From contig NZ_JAMGZK010000043.1 of the NCBI RefSeq assembly GCF_025564065.1, positions 1 to 64,000 on the forward strand: DNA of 64,000 bases. The letters are read 5' to 3'. This document shows positions 54,117-63,136 of this stretch, piece by piece. Position numbers and translations under genes: made by a program. Numbering within the stretch: position 1 is the stretch's first letter; each line of letters opens with the position of its first letter. Under the pieces are notes generated by a model that worked only from the letters and a program-made list of their open reading frames with translations, had not been told where the DNA came from and did no database searches. The stretch is from Silvania hatchlandensis. Lineage in GTDB: Bacteria; Pseudomonadota; Gammaproteobacteria; Enterobacterales; Enterobacteriaceae.

Positions 54117-54371
54117 AATAAGTAAGCACTTCCCCCTTTGTGTGCTTATATCGATCCGATCCATTTTAATGGAAAATCAGGTAATCCGACAACATAATCA
54201 CCGCTTTGTTAAGCGCGCTGGCTCATGGATTAAGCAAGTGAAAGCAACCCGTATTCACTTTGCGTGCTTATCCTGGAGACAGTGTGTCGGACTTCGTGTA
54301 GGGTTGGCTCCGAATGTAAACACTATTGGTCTTATGGATAAGACGAAAAGTCTGAGAATGCACAACGTTAT
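54117..54371. promoter_or_regulatory. Divergent mdoG–mdoC promoter region
   Basis: 255 bp with no credible gene between two divergent starts of the same pathway. It should hold the osmoregulated mdoGH promoter and the mdoC promoter. I see no clear operator. Confidence 0.45.
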
Positions 54372-55532
54372 ATGAGTACCATACCTGCACAACGCGAATA
54401 TTTCCTTGATTCTATTCGGGCCTGGCTCATGCTGCTGGGGATCCCGTTTCACATCTCCTTGATCTATTCGAGCCACGTCTGGCACGTCAATAGCACAGAG
54501 ACCTCGTGGTGGCTGACGCTGTTTAACGATTTTATCCACTCATTCCGCATGCAGGTCTTTTTCGTTATTTCCGGCTACTTTTCCTACATGCTGTTCTTGC
54601 GCTATCCGTTGAAACGCTGGTGGAAAGTGCGCGTCGAACGGGTCGGCATCCCGATGCTCACCGCCATTCCCCTGCTGACGCTGCCGCAGTTCATCATGCT
54701 GCAGTATGTGAAAGGTAAAGCGGATAACTGGCAAAACCTGTCGCTGTACGAAAAATACAACACGCTTGCCTGGGAACTGGTGTCGCACCTATGGTTTCTG
54801 CTGGTGCTGGTGGTGATGACGACCCTCAGCCTGTGGTTGTTCAGCCGCATGCGCCGCCACCTGAGCACCCGTTCAGAGACCTTTTTTGCCAATATGACTT
54901 ACGGCAAACTCTCGGTGCTGTTTTTACTGGTGGGCATTGCCTACGCCGGGCTTCGCCGCACGCTGTTTATGGTTTATCCGCCGATACTGAGCGACGGGCT
55001 GTTTAACTTTGTGGTGATGCAGACCCTCTACTATTTGCCTTTCTTTATCCTTGGCGCGCTGGCTTTTGTTCATCCGCAGCTGAAAACCCTGTTCACCACG
55101 CCATCACGCGGCTGTACTCTCGGGGCGGGACTGGCGTTTATCGCCTATCTGCTGAATCAGCGGTATGGCAGCGGCGATGCCTGGATGTACGAAACTGAAA
55201 GCGTGATCACCATGCTGCTGGGCCTGTGGATGGTTAACGTGGTCTTCTCTCTGGGGCATCGTCTGCTGAATTTTAAATCGGCACGCGTGACCTATTTCGT
55301 GAATGCATCCCTGTTTATTTATCTGGTACACCACCCGCTGACGCTGTTCTTCGGGGCCTATATCACGCCGCATATCAATTCAAACCTGCTGGGCTTTACC
55401 GCCGGGTTAATATTTGTGGTGGGCATTGCGATTGCGCTGTACGAAATTCATCTGCGCATTCCGCTGCTACGGTTCCTGTTTTCCGGTAAACCGGCGACTA
55501 AAGTCGATAAGAGTCAGCAGCCTGCCAGCTAA
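54372..55532 (+). CDS. mdoC: Glucans biosynthesis succinyltransferase MdoC (OpgC)
   Basis: 386 residues, one more than E. coli. Acyltransferase-3 family membrane protein with about 10 helices; it transfers succinyl groups to periplasmic glucans. [20 protein letters not shown] near the N-terminus carries the conserved R/D and H of the family. It is convergent with clsC. Confidence 0.95.
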   Translation: MSTIPAQREYFLDSIRAWLMLLGIPFHISLIYSSHVWHVNSTETSWWLTLFNDFIHSFRMQVFFVISGYFSYMLFLRYPLKRWWKVRVERVGIPMLTAIPLLTLPQFIMLQYVKGKADNWQNLSLYEKYNTLAWELVSHLWFLLVLVVMTTLSLWLFSRMRRHLSTRSETFFANMTYGKLSVLFLLVGIAYAGLRRTLFMVYPPILSDGLFNFVVMQTLYYLPFFILGALAFVHPQLKTLFTTPSRGCTLGAGLAFIAYLLNQRYGSGDAWMYETESVITMLLGLWMVNVVFSLGHRLLNFKSARVTYFVNASLFIYLVHHPLTLFFGAYITPHINSNLLGFTAGLIFVVGIAIALYEIHLRIPLLRFLFSGKPATKVDKSQQPAS

Positions 55533-55567
55533 CGCGCCGTGCGCCGGTCACTGCACCGGCACCGCGT

Positions 55568-57055
55568 TTACAGCAGCCACTCCACCGGCAGCCAATACGT
55601 AAGCCGCACCAGCACCCGCTGCCAGAAGCGGGTCTTCGGCTCTTTCTTCAGAACGACCTCTTGCCCCTCCTTGTGCTCAACCCAGTTAAGCCGGCCAAAT
55701 CTGTCCAGCCGCAGTTGCCAGGCTTCCTGCCGCTGGCTGCGCACAAAACGGGTGTGGATCAGTTTTGCTAACGCTTCGCTTTCAATCACAAAGCCCATTT
55801 CGGTATTGAGCATCGTTGAACGGGGATCAAAATTAAGGGAACCGATAAACACTTTCTCGCCATCGATACTGAACGTTTTCGCATGCAGGCTGGAGCCAGA
55901 GTTCCCGGTGATCCCGCGGTCGTGCACCACCGGGACACCTTCCTGGGTCGGTTTTAGCTCGTACAATTCAATCCCATGACGCAACAGCTTCTTTCTCCAT
56001 CGGGCGTAGCCGGCGTGCACCACGGCGACGTCGTTAGCAGCCAGCGAATTGGTGAGGATAGCGACCTTGACGCCCTTGCGCACCATCTGCAGCAGCAGCG
56101 CCACGCCCGCACGGGTCGGGACAAAATAGGACGAGATGATGTCGATTTGCTGTACCGGGGAGCCCATCACATCCAGCAGACGCTGGGGCAGCAAGGAGTG
56201 GCGCTTTGCTCTGCCCTGCCCTTTTCGCGGATCGTCACTGAGTAGCCGGGTTTTGGCCCAGATAAGCGGCAGCGTTCCCGCCTCGAGATGGGTAATAAAT
56301 TCGCTGGACTGCAGTTTATCCAGGTAACGACGGGTAATCTCGTCCTGATACCAGTCATCCGGCGGGTCGATTTTTTGCTTTATTTCGGCCTCTGACAGTT
56401 CCAGCACCTGCCGGAGCGTGGAGACCGAGGCGCAGTTCCAGTAACGTTCAAAATCGTCGGCAACGTCCTGCACTACCGGGCCGGTGGCCATCACATCCAG
56501 ATCGGAAAACAGCGGCTCCTCACCGGCGCCAAAATAAGCATCACCGACGTTTCGGCCACCAATAATGGTCACTTCCCCATCGACGGTATAGCTTTTGTTG
56601 TGCATCCGGCGATTCAGCCGGGCAAAATCGGTGAGATATCCTAGTGCGCGCAGGGTGCGAAACGAAAAGGGATTAAACAGGCGAACCGCAATATTGGGAT
56701 GGGCATCAAGCAGACGCAGGATCGCATCCAGTCCCTGGGTGTTGTTGTCATCCAGCAGCAGGCGCACCCGCACGCCACGCGTGGCGGCAGACAGTAACAC
56801 GGAGAACAACAGCCGCCCGGACATATCGTCTTCCCAGATGTAGTACTGAACGTCGAGCGTTTTTTCCGCCATCTCCGCCAGCCGGTAGCGGCAGGCGAAG
56901 GCATCCAGACTGTTATCAAGGGGGAGAATGCCACACAAACCCGGATGTGCAGAACTGACCGGCGCAATGGCACGCCCCAGTCGCGTGTTATGCGTCGGTT
57001 TCCTGTCCTCGTTGGGTAAGCAGTCGCTGGTAAAGCCGGGTATTTTCTTCATCAT
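55568..57055 (-). CDS. clsC: Cardiolipin synthase C
   Basis: About 495 residues from tandem ATGs at 57053–57055. ClsC makes cardiolipin from phosphatidylglycerol and phosphatidylethanolamine, and works with YmdB. Two phospholipase-D HKD motifs are seen: [18 protein letters not shown] near 155 and [20 protein letters not shown] near 400. The start is uncertain: E. coli homology begins near 56986, where no good start codon exists, and the chosen start overlaps ymdB by 68 bp. Confidence 0.88.
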   Translation of the reverse strand: MMKKIPGFTSDCLPNEDRKPTHNTRLGRAIAPVSSAHPGLCGILPLDNSLDAFACRYRLAEMAEKTLDVQYYIWEDDMSGRLLFSVLLSAATRGVRVRLLLDDNNTQGLDAILRLLDAHPNIAVRLFNPFSFRTLRALGYLTDFARLNRRMHNKSYTVDGEVTIIGGRNVGDAYFGAGEEPLFSDLDVMATGPVVQDVADDFERYWNCASVSTLRQVLELSEAEIKQKIDPPDDWYQDEITRRYLDKLQSSEFITHLEAGTLPLIWAKTRLLSDDPRKGQGRAKRHSLLPQRLLDVMGSPVQQIDIISSYFVPTRAGVALLLQMVRKGVKVAILTNSLAANDVAVVHAGYARWRKKLLRHGIELYELKPTQEGVPVVHDRGITGNSGSSLHAKTFSIDGEKVFIGSLNFDPRSTMLNTEMGFVIESEALAKLIHTRFVRSQRQEAWQLRLDRFGRLNWVEHKEGQEVVLKKEPKTRFWQRVLVRLTYWLPVEWLL

Positions 57056-57530
57056 AACAGACAAAGTATACCCGCTCCGGCAGAGACTTGCGGGTGAGAT
57101 AGTCTGAAACCGTGTTCACAGCGATCTCGGCCGCCGCGACGCGTGGAAAACCGTATACCCCGGTGCTGATGGCCGGGAACGCCAGAGTCTTGTAGCCATT
57201 GGCCGCCGCCAGATTGAGGCAGTTACGATAGGCATCTTCGAGAATGCGTGCTTCGTGATGGTCGCCGCCCTGCCAGACAGGACCAACAGTGTGGATCACC
57301 GCTTTCGCCGGTAAATCTCCTGCCAGGGTAATCACCGCCTGTCCAGGAGCACACTCTCCCTGCTGCTGGCGTACCAGCTTGCAGGCCTCCAGCAGAGCAG
57401 GACCGGCCGCCCGGTGGATCGCGCCATCCACGCCGCCGCCGCCCATCAACGAGGGATTTGCTGCATTGACCAGCACGTCGACGTGCAGCGTGGTGATATC
57501 ACCCTGAAAGACTTCAATGCGAGATAACAT
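56988..57530 (-). CDS. ymdB: Macrodomain O-acetyl-ADP-ribose deacetylase YmdB
   Basis: 180 residues. Macrodomain with [20 protein letters not shown] near 20–40 and [10 protein letters not shown] near 120. It hydrolyses O-acetyl-ADP-ribose and can inhibit RNase III in E. coli, and it is required with ClsC for cardiolipin synthesis there. Its 3' end overlaps the probable clsC start, in line with coupling. Confidence 0.94.
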   Translation of the reverse strand: MLSRIEVFQGDITTLHVDVLVNAANPSLMGGGGVDGAIHRAAGPALLEACKLVRQQQGECAPGQAVITLAGDLPAKAVIHTVGPVWQGGDHHEARILEDAYRNCLNLAAANGYKTLAFPAISTGVYGFPRVAAAEIAVNTVSDYLTRKSLPERVYFVCYDEENTRLYQRLLTQRGQETDA

Positions 57531-57600
57531 AGATAACCTCTGCCTGCTGTTTTTTCTTAAGTGTATCGCAGAGGGGGGCTTGTGAAAGCATGCAAATTAG

Positions 57601-57630
57601 AAATCCTCTCCCGCCGTGGCAGGAGAGGCC
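57601..57630 (-). terminator. Hairpin after ymdA
   Basis: CCTCTCC (57605–57611) and GGAGAGG (57622–57628) form the outer stem, with GCC/GGC inside across one mismatch; the minus strand then reads ATTTCTAATTTG. A probable terminator just past the ymdA stop. Confidence 0.6.
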
Positions 57631-57634
57631 TGTT

Positions 57635-57955
57635 TTAGCGGTAATCAACCTGCACGATACCGAGAGATTTCTCCGGGTTAATCCAGGTCATGCTTATTGC
57701 AGCGCGTTCCGGGAAGACCGCGGCGCTATCCAACGCCTGGGTATAGCTTACCCGTCGGGTTAGCATGTTTTTATCCTGCGGGCAGGAAACCGCAATCGTG
57801 CCGGCTTCCGGAGAGATGATGCACGGGGCTTCAACAATTTGGCCATAAAAATGAATCGTCCCCGTCTGCGACGAGGCCGCACCAAATGCAGGTAAGAGTG
57901 TAACAACACCCATCAGGGCAAGACCCGCAGCCCGTTTTACGGCGGAGGCAACCAT
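57635..57955 (-). CDS. ymdA: YmdA-like secreted protein, fimbrial-like
   Basis: 106 residues from ATG 57953–57955, preceded by AAGGGTCACGCTG; a longer frame (to 58051) adds 32 residues before a clean signal peptide. Signal: VASAVKRAAGLALMGVVTLL, then PAFGA. The mature part starts GTIHFYGQIVEAPC and has a second Cys in AVSCPQ, the pattern of the N-terminal half of a type 1 fimbrial subunit. It lies between csgC and ymdB at the place of E. coli ymdA; sequence similarity to YmdA is assumed from position. Function unknown. Confidence 0.75.
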   Translation of the reverse strand: MVASAVKRAAGLALMGVVTLLPAFGAASSQTGTIHFYGQIVEAPCIISPEAGTIAVSCPQDKNMLTRRVSYTQALDSAAVFPERAAISMTWINPEKSLGIVQVDYR

Positions 57956-58113
57956 CAGCGTGACCCTTATTGATAATCTTCCCTGATGATTAAACAGCAC
58001 GCATCTTTGATCAGTGCCGACGGGCATCGGTGATGCCAGCAATAACAGCATAGCTACGCGTTAACATTTTCGCTACATCATTCAATACATTGATCTTATG
58101 AATGTTTTGCGCG

Positions 58114-58440
58114 TCAGGTTTTTGATGGTGGCCACTGCTGCGTGATATGTAGAGATTTACCGTCCGACACCGTTACAATAACGTTGATCCTGTCATTCGG
58201 CCCGGAATTGAGGGTCATGCGCGAGAGATTGATGGTTTTATTGGCCGGTAACGAGAGGGTATTGCGCTGGCTCGAGTTGCTCTGCCCACCCGGTCCGGTG
58301 CGTGTGGTGACAATCTGCACCTGACACAGGCACGGTTCGGTCACGGTCACCTGGGGAATAATGGTCAACATTTCGCCTTCAGTGGCGGTCTGGAAGGTAA
58401 TCTGGCTGGTGAGCGCCGCAAGCAGTAAAAGCGTATTCAT
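58114..58440 (-). CDS. csgC: Curli assembly protein CsgC
   Basis: 108 residues from ATG 58438–58440 (MNTLLLLAALTSQITF); a longer frame runs into csgA. Periplasmic Ig-like protein with a CxC motif (PCLCQVQIV) near 40. In E. coli it blocks premature amyloid formation by CsgA. It ends ...SLHITQQWPPSKT. It is the third gene of csgBAC, past a terminator. Confidence 0.92.
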   Translation of the reverse strand: MNTLLLLAALTSQITFQTATEGEMLTIIPQVTVTEPCLCQVQIVTTRTGPGGQSNSSQRNTLSLPANKTINLSRMTLNSGPNDRINVIVTVSDGKSLHITQQWPPSKT

Positions 58441-58451
58441 TATCTTCTCCC

Positions 58452-58482
58452 AAAAAAAAACAGGGCACAGGCCCTGTTTTTT
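58452..58482 (-). terminator. Terminator between csgA and csgC
   Basis: The minus strand has CAGGGC-CTGT-GCCCTG followed by nine T. It begins 17 bp past the csgA stop, so csgC is expressed only by read-through. Confidence 0.9.
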
Positions 58483-58498
58483 ATCGAACAACGTAGCC

Positions 58499-58939
58499 TT
58501 AGTACTGGCCAGCGTTAACTCTGTTACCGAAGCCAACCTGGGTGATGTTCGCTTCAGAGCCGTTTGCGGTTTGACGAATGTCTACCGCGTTACGGCCACC
58601 AGACTGCGATACATCAACACTCAGGTTTTTACCGGTCCACTGACTTACAGTAGCGGAGTTACCAAAGCCACGTTGATTCAGATCGATGGTGCTGTCATCT
58701 GCGCCCTGAGAGAGATCAGCCGTGTTGCCGAAGCCATGCTGTCTGACGTCAATGGTTGAATCACGTGCATCACTTTGCAAGGAGTTAACGAGGTTATTAC
58801 CACCGTATTGATAAACGGTCAGCTTTTCATCTGGACCATTATTATTACCGTGGTTACCACCCCATTGAGGAATCGAACCCGCCATTGCGCTGCCAGAAAC
58901 TACGATTGCTGCAATTACTGCCACTTTTAAAAGTTTCAT
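58499..58939 (-). CDS. csgA: Major curli subunit CsgA
   Basis: 146 residues (E. coli 151). Signal peptide MKLLKVAVIAAIVVSGSAMA, then an N22-type export segment (SIPQWGGNHGNNNGPDE). Five imperfect repeats of the S/T-x5-Q-x-G-x-GN-x-x5-Q kind follow, for example STIDVRQHGFGNTADLSQ and STIDLNQRGFGNSATVSQ. It is secreted through CsgG and polymerises on CsgB. 42 bp separate it from csgB. Confidence 0.96.
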   Translation of the reverse strand: MKLLKVAVIAAIVVSGSAMAGSIPQWGGNHGNNNGPDEKLTVYQYGGNNLVNSLQSDARDSTIDVRQHGFGNTADLSQGADDSTIDLNQRGFGNSATVSQWTGKNLSVDVSQSGGRNAVDIRQTANGSEANITQVGFGNRVNAGQY

Positions 58940-58981
58940 CGTAAAGCCCCCATCGGATTGATTTAACTCATCACTAAATAG

Positions 58982-59431
58982 CTAGCGTTGGATAACGCGA
59001 ATTGCCATCTGCGACTGTCTCTGCACTACAACTGCCGTTTTTTGAGTACCGTACTGAGTAATATTCGCTTTGTTACCAGAACCTTTCTGAATAATCATCG
59101 CGGTATTACCAAATGCACCTTGTTTAATACTCGCATTGTTCCCGTTGCCCGTCTGATCAATATAGGCAAGGTTATAACTGCCTGATTGATCGATGTTCGC
59201 ACGGTTGTTTCCGCCTTCCTGTGATACGACAGACAGCAATTTCGATCCATCCTGACGAACATTGGTGCTATTATTCACACCGTATTGCCCAACGATGGCG
59301 GACTGGTTATATGAAGATTTACTCAATTCATTAACCGCGAAATTGTATTCTGAAGCTGCCAAATCATTGGTTGCGAAAACGACGCCAGGTGCACCCAGTA
59401 ATGCAAACATCAATAACAGCTTGTTCTTCAT
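58982..59431 (-). CDS. csgB: Curli nucleator CsgB
   Basis: 149 residues from ATG 59429–59431 (MKNKLLLMFALLGAPGVVFA signal), the E. coli start; a longer frame adds 38 residues. Five Q/N repeats; the last (QMAIRVIQR) is the positively charged C-terminal repeat that ties CsgB to the cell. It is the first gene of the csgBA(C) operon. Confidence 0.95.
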   Translation of the reverse strand: MKNKLLLMFALLGAPGVVFATNDLAASEYNFAVNELSKSSYNQSAIVGQYGVNNSTNVRQDGSKLLSVVSQEGGNNRANIDQSGSYNLAYIDQTGNGNNASIKQGAFGNTAMIIQKGSGNKANITQYGTQKTAVVVQRQSQMAIRVIQR

Positions 59432-59537
59432 GTTGTCACCCTGGACCTGGTGGAAATAAATAACCTGTGTTAACAACGCTGAATATTTTGTTAACCCGGC
59501 GTTACGATGAAGAGTATGTCTGCCGAAACAATTTAAA

Positions 59538-59548
59538 TATCTCACCCG
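59538..59548 (-). promoter_or_regulatory. CsgD binding site at the csgB promoter
   Basis: CGGGTGAGATA on the minus strand, 107–117 bp before csgB, matches the CsgD consensus CGGGKGAGNKA. Confidence 0.75.
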
Positions 59549-59969
59549 CCAGTTGTATTTTTATTCCTATGGTCACCCCAAAGTATTAAATAAAATAAAA
59601 CAGCTGTTGGGGTTGGTGACTTTTCAGGGAGTTAAAAAAAGGCAAATGTAAAATTCAGAAATGAATAGCAGGAAAAGCACTGACTTGCCGTTTCGCCTGC
59701 CCTCCAGGCCCGTTTGACCGATATATCGCTAACTCTGTGACAACGCACCTGATTTCTTAAGACGTTTACACAGTGTAAAAATAGGCTTAGCTTTTTGGCG
59801 ACGCTCATACCTTCCTTATAATAATTTACAAAATATATTATTCAACAAAAACAATGAATTAATATAATTTGTATGATTTTTTAAATGTGTGCATCAATAA
59901 CAACATGTACAACTTTATGCTGAAATCTAAGCAATTCGGGAAGTTGTTTTTTACAAAATAATATTGAAT

Positions 59970-60033
59970 TTTACATCCTGTTACACGTTTAACACTTGCT
60001 TTAAAAAACGTAATGGCTAGATTGAAATCAGAA
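59970..60033 (+). promoter_or_regulatory. csgD promoter with OmpR site
   Basis: TTTTACATCCTGTTACACG followed by TTTAAC (59969–59993) corresponds to the E. coli OmpR site D1. Next comes ACACTTGC and the -10 TAGATT (60018–60023). By alignment with E. coli, transcription starts near 60033, giving a 148-nt leader. AATGGCTAGATTGAAATCAG is identical to E. coli. Confidence 0.75.
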
Positions 60034-60126
60034 GTTCAGCATTATCTTAAAATATTTTCCCTCCCTTATGAGGGGTATGGTTTCTCTTCTTCACACAGCA
60101 GTGCCACATCTGTCAGTGCTTCTGGA

Positions 60127-60148
60127 GCCCCCGAAATATATCGGGGGC
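60127..60148 (+). promoter_or_regulatory. csgD leader hairpin
   Basis: GCCCCCGA-AATATA-TCGGGGGC is a perfect 8-bp stem, 32 bp before the csgD ATG and inside its 5' leader. In E. coli this leader is bound by several Hfq sRNAs (OmrA/B, McaS, RprA, GcvB). The stem differs from the E. coli sequence here, so sRNA pairing may differ. Confidence 0.65.
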
Positions 60149-60180
60149 AACTGGCAGGTGTCCCAAAAAGGGGTTTCATC

Positions 60181-60831
60181 ATGTTTAATGAAGTCCATAC
60201 CTTGCATGGTCAGACATTATTGTTGGTCACCAAACCTTCTTTACAGGCTACAGCGTTATTACAGCATTTAAAGCATAGTCTGACATTGAGCGGAAAATTG
60301 CATAGCATTCAACGCTCTTTCGATGATATAGCGCCTGGCAGCATTATTCTTTTCGATATGATGGAAGCGGATAAAAAACTTATCCAATACTGGCAGGATA
60401 TTTTAAGCAGAAAAAACAATAACATCCGCGTGTTGTTATTGAATACTCCAGAAGAGTATCCATTCCGGGATATAGAAAGCTGGCCGCATATTAACGGCGT
60501 CTTTTACGCCAATGAGGATGAGGCACGCGTGGTGGAGGGACTGCAAGGGGTTCTGCGCGGTGAATGCTACTTTTCGCAGAAACTGGCCAGTTATCTCATC
60601 ACCCATTCCGGAAATTATCGCTACAACAGTTCAGAGTCTGCTTTGCTGACCCATCGCGAAAAAGAAATTCTGAATAAATTACGCATCGGAGCTTCAAATA
60701 TTGAAATCGCCCGTTCGTTATTTATCAGTGAAAATACGGTTAAGACCCATCTTTATAATCTTTTCAAGAAGATAGCTGTTAAAAACCGGACTCAGGCGGT
60801 TTCATGGGCGAATGATAACCTCAGGCGTTAA
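60181..60831 (+). CDS. csgD: Biofilm master regulator CsgD
   Basis: 216 residues from the ATG at 60181 ([20 protein letters not shown]), the E. coli start. N-terminal receiver-like domain and C-terminal LuxR HTH (about 150–210: [20 protein letters not shown]... [14 protein letters not shown]). It activates csgBA and the cellulose/c-di-GMP route. The open frame that continues to 60013 is upstream of the mapped promoter start and is not used. Confidence 0.96.
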   Translation: MFNEVHTLHGQTLLLVTKPSLQATALLQHLKHSLTLSGKLHSIQRSFDDIAPGSIILFDMMEADKKLIQYWQDILSRKNNNIRVLLLNTPEEYPFRDIESWPHINGVFYANEDEARVVEGLQGVLRGECYFSQKLASYLITHSGNYRYNSSESALLTHREKEILNKLRIGASNIEIARSLFISENTVKTHLYNLFKKIAVKNRTQAVSWANDNLRR

Positions 60832-60835
60832 CAGT

Positions 60836-61225
60836 ATGAAACGCACGATGAGATGGATTGCCGCGGCAGGTATCTGGCTTGCCGCCGGGAATCTTCATGC
60901 AGTTGAGGTGGAGATCCCTGGATTGTTAACTGACCACACAGTCTCATCTGTCGGGCATGCTTTTTACCGAGCGTTCAGCGACAAATGGGAAAGTACTTAT
61001 CCAGGTAATTTAACGATCAACGAACGGCCCAGTGCACGTTGGGGAAGTTGGATCACAATAACGGTAAATCAGGACGTTATTTTCCAGACTTTTTTATATC
61101 CCACGAAACAAGACCTTGATCAAAACGTGGTCTTTGCTCTGGCTCAAACCGAAGAAGCAATAAATCGTCTGCAGATTGATAAGGCTCTGCTGGGTACCGG
61201 CGATTTAGCGCAAGACGAGTTTTAA
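60836..61225 (+). CDS. csgE: Curli assembly/transport protein CsgE
   Basis: 129 residues from ATG 60836, 4 bp after the csgD stop. Signal peptide to ...AAGNLHAVE; the mature protein is nearly the E. coli one ([40 protein letters not shown]). It caps the CsgG pore and brings CsgA to it. Confidence 0.95.
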   Translation: MKRTMRWIAAAGIWLAAGNLHAVEVEIPGLLTDHTVSSVGHAFYRAFSDKWESTYPGNLTINERPSARWGSWITITVNQDVIFQTFLYPTKQDLDQNVVFALAQTEEAINRLQIDKALLGTGDLAQDEF

Positions 61226-61238
61226 TTCGGAGGCATTC

Positions 61239-61655
61239 ATGCGTGTTGTATATGCAGTTATTGCTCTAGTGCTTATTCCATCATTAAGTTGGGCCGGAAA
61301 TATGACGTTCCAGTTTCGTAATCCAAACTTTGGTGGTAATCCAAATAACGGCGCTTACCTTTTAAATGGTGCTCAGGCGCAAAACTCTTATAAAGACCCA
61401 AGCATGGACGACGACTTTGGTATTGAAACGCCAAGCGCGCTGGATAACTTTACCCAGGCCATTCAGTCCCAGGTTCTGGGCGGGCTGTTAACCAATATCA
61501 ACACGGGTAAACCCGGTCGCATGGTCACCAGCGAGTTCATTGTCGACATCGCTAACACTGACGGGCAATTGCAGTTGAACGTGACGGACCGGAAAACGGG
61601 GAAAACATCCACCATTCAGGTTTCCGGCTTGCAAAATAATTCTACCGACTTTTAA
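61239..61655 (+). CDS. csgF: Curli assembly protein CsgF
   Basis: 138 residues. Signal peptide to ...PSLSWAG; the mature start [20 protein letters not shown] is the segment that fits into the CsgG pore. It helps anchor CsgB at the surface. 13 bp after csgE. Confidence 0.95.
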   Translation: MRVVYAVIALVLIPSLSWAGNMTFQFRNPNFGGNPNNGAYLLNGAQAQNSYKDPSMDDDFGIETPSALDNFTQAIQSQVLGGLLTNINTGKPGRMVTSEFIVDIANTDGQLQLNVTDRKTGKTSTIQVSGLQNNSTDF

Positions 61656-61681
61656 ATAATGTCGAGATAAGGACAATAATC

Positions 61682-62515
61682 ATGCAGCGCTTTCTCATCC
61701 TTATTGCAGTGTGCTTATTGAGCGGTTGTTTAACTGCTCCGCCAAAAGAAGCCGCGAAACCGACATTAATGCCACGGGCGCAGAGTTATCGCGATCTCAC
61801 GAAACTTCCGCTACCTACCGGTAAGATTTATGTGTCGGTTTATAATATCCAGGACGAAACTGGACAGTTTAAACCTTATCCGGCAAGTAACTTCTCGACA
61901 GCTGTCCCGCAGAGCGCCACCGCAATGCTGGTCACCGCGTTAAAGGACTCTCGCTGGTTTATTCCTCTGGAGCGTCAGGGACTGCAAAACCTGCTCAACG
62001 AACGCAAAATTATTCGTGCCGCGCAGGATAACGGTACCGTGGCAATGAACAACCGTATTCCACTGCATTCACTCACGGCGGCTAACGTCATGGTTGAAGG
62101 GTCGATTATCGGTTACGAAAGTAACGTCAAGTCGGGCGGTGTGGGGGCGCGTTACTTCGGTATCGGCGGTGATACGCAGTACCAGCTTGACCAGATTGCG
62201 GTGAACCTGCGCGTGGTCAACGTCAGTACCGGCGAGATCCTCTCTTCAGTGACAACCAGTAAAACGATTCTCTCGTATGAAGTGCAGGCTGGGGTGTTCC
62301 GTTTCATCGACTACCAACGACTGCTGGAAGGCGAAATTGGCTATACCTCTAACGAGCCGGTGATGCTCTGCCTGATGTCGGCTATCGAGACCGGGGTCAT
62401 CTTCCTGATTAACGACGGTATCGATCGTGGCTTATGGGATCTGCAAAACAAGAATGAAGTGAAAAACGATGTTCTGGTGAAATACCGCGAGATGTCAATG
62501 CCTCCGGAATCCTGA
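61682..62515 (+). CDS. csgG: Curli secretion channel lipoprotein CsgG
   Basis: 277 residues. Lipobox LLSGC (Cys near 16). A nine-fold outer-membrane channel for CsgA and CsgB. The constriction loop with Tyr/Asn/Phe is conserved (PYPASNFSTAVPQSA), as are the transmembrane hairpins (RYFGIGGDTQYQLDQIAVNL). Last gene of csgDEFG; a terminator follows. Confidence 0.97.
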   Translation: MQRFLILIAVCLLSGCLTAPPKEAAKPTLMPRAQSYRDLTKLPLPTGKIYVSVYNIQDETGQFKPYPASNFSTAVPQSATAMLVTALKDSRWFIPLERQGLQNLLNERKIIRAAQDNGTVAMNNRIPLHSLTAANVMVEGSIIGYESNVKSGGVGARYFGIGGDTQYQLDQIAVNLRVVNVSTGEILSSVTTSKTILSYEVQAGVFRFIDYQRLLEGEIGYTSNEPVMLCLMSAIETGVIFLINDGIDRGLWDLQNKNEVKNDVLVKYREMSMPPES

Positions 62516-62528
62516 CAGAAAGCGCATT

Positions 62529-62559
62529 AAAAAGGCGAGACCTCAGTCTCGCCTTTTTT
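62529..62559. terminator. csgDEFG / ycdZ bidirectional terminator
   Basis: AAAAAGGCGAGAC-CTCA-GTCTCGCCTTTTTT. A runs on one side and T runs on the other serve the convergent csgG and ycdZ genes. Confidence 0.9.
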
Positions 62560-63040
62560 ATTTGCTCAGCGCCGCCGCGTTGTTCGCCTTATCCCGCCGG
62601 GCTGCCAGCCACAGCCCGCTGTTTTTCATCGCGTAGCCAAACACCAGCCCCAGCGCCAGAGAAGGCACGACCAGACGCCAGTCACCCTGCCCTGCGAAGG
62701 TCGCACAGGCGCCCATGAAGGTCCCGGGGACGAACGACAGCAGCAGGTGTTTCGCCTGGATACACATTAAAAATGCCACCACGCCGGTCATCATATAGCC
62801 GAAGATTTCCAGATGCGGTGCCAGCGCACTGCCATGGATAATGATCATCGCCCAGGCGACGCCGCTCATCAGCGTGCAGGCAGAGATAAAGAACCCCTTC
62901 AACCCGCCCTGCGGACAGGCGAAATACGCCGTGCAGCCCAAAAAGCCCGCCCAGCTGAGAAGTCCTGACGAAACCGCGACCCAACCCCAGATCCCGGAAA
63001 GGATGCCGGTGGTCAGTGCTATAGAAAAGAGTATGTTCAT
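62558..63040 (-). CDS. ycdZ: YcdZ family inner-membrane protein (DUF1097)
   Basis: 160 residues from ATG 63038–63040 (MNILFSIALTTGILSGIWGW), the E. coli start. About five membrane helices with FLGCTAYFACPQGGLKGF, HLEIFGYMMTGVVAFLMCIQ and FVPGTFMGACATFAG. No assigned function. The stop overlaps the shared terminator. Confidence 0.93.
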   Translation of the reverse strand: MNILFSIALTTGILSGIWGWVAVSSGLLSWAGFLGCTAYFACPQGGLKGFFISACTLMSGVAWAMIIIHGSALAPHLEIFGYMMTGVVAFLMCIQAKHLLLSFVPGTFMGACATFAGQGDWRLVVPSLALGLVFGYAMKNSGLWLAARRDKANNAAALSK

Positions 63041-63136
63041 GGCGCGCATCTTAGCAGATACGCGCCGAGGAAATGAGATCAGAAACACATAATATGTAGA
63101 ATGAGAGAAGCTGTTACATTCAAACAGTGATCTAAA

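Larger units (their letters stand above)
59432..60180. promoter_or_regulatory. csgB–csgD intergenic control region
   Basis: A 749-bp AT-rich gap, about as long as in E. coli (about 750 bp), between the divergent curli operons. It holds the CsgD box for csgB and the OmpR and sigma-S-type csgD promoter near its right end. In E. coli it also binds IHF, H-NS, CpxR, RcsB and MlrA. No other gene is supported within it. Confidence 0.85.

Noticed and set aside
60013-60180. 56-residue N-terminal extension of CsgD
   Set aside because: The frame is open, but its ATG lies before the mapped transcription start (about 60033 by alignment) and overlaps the -10 region, so it cannot be translated from the main transcript.
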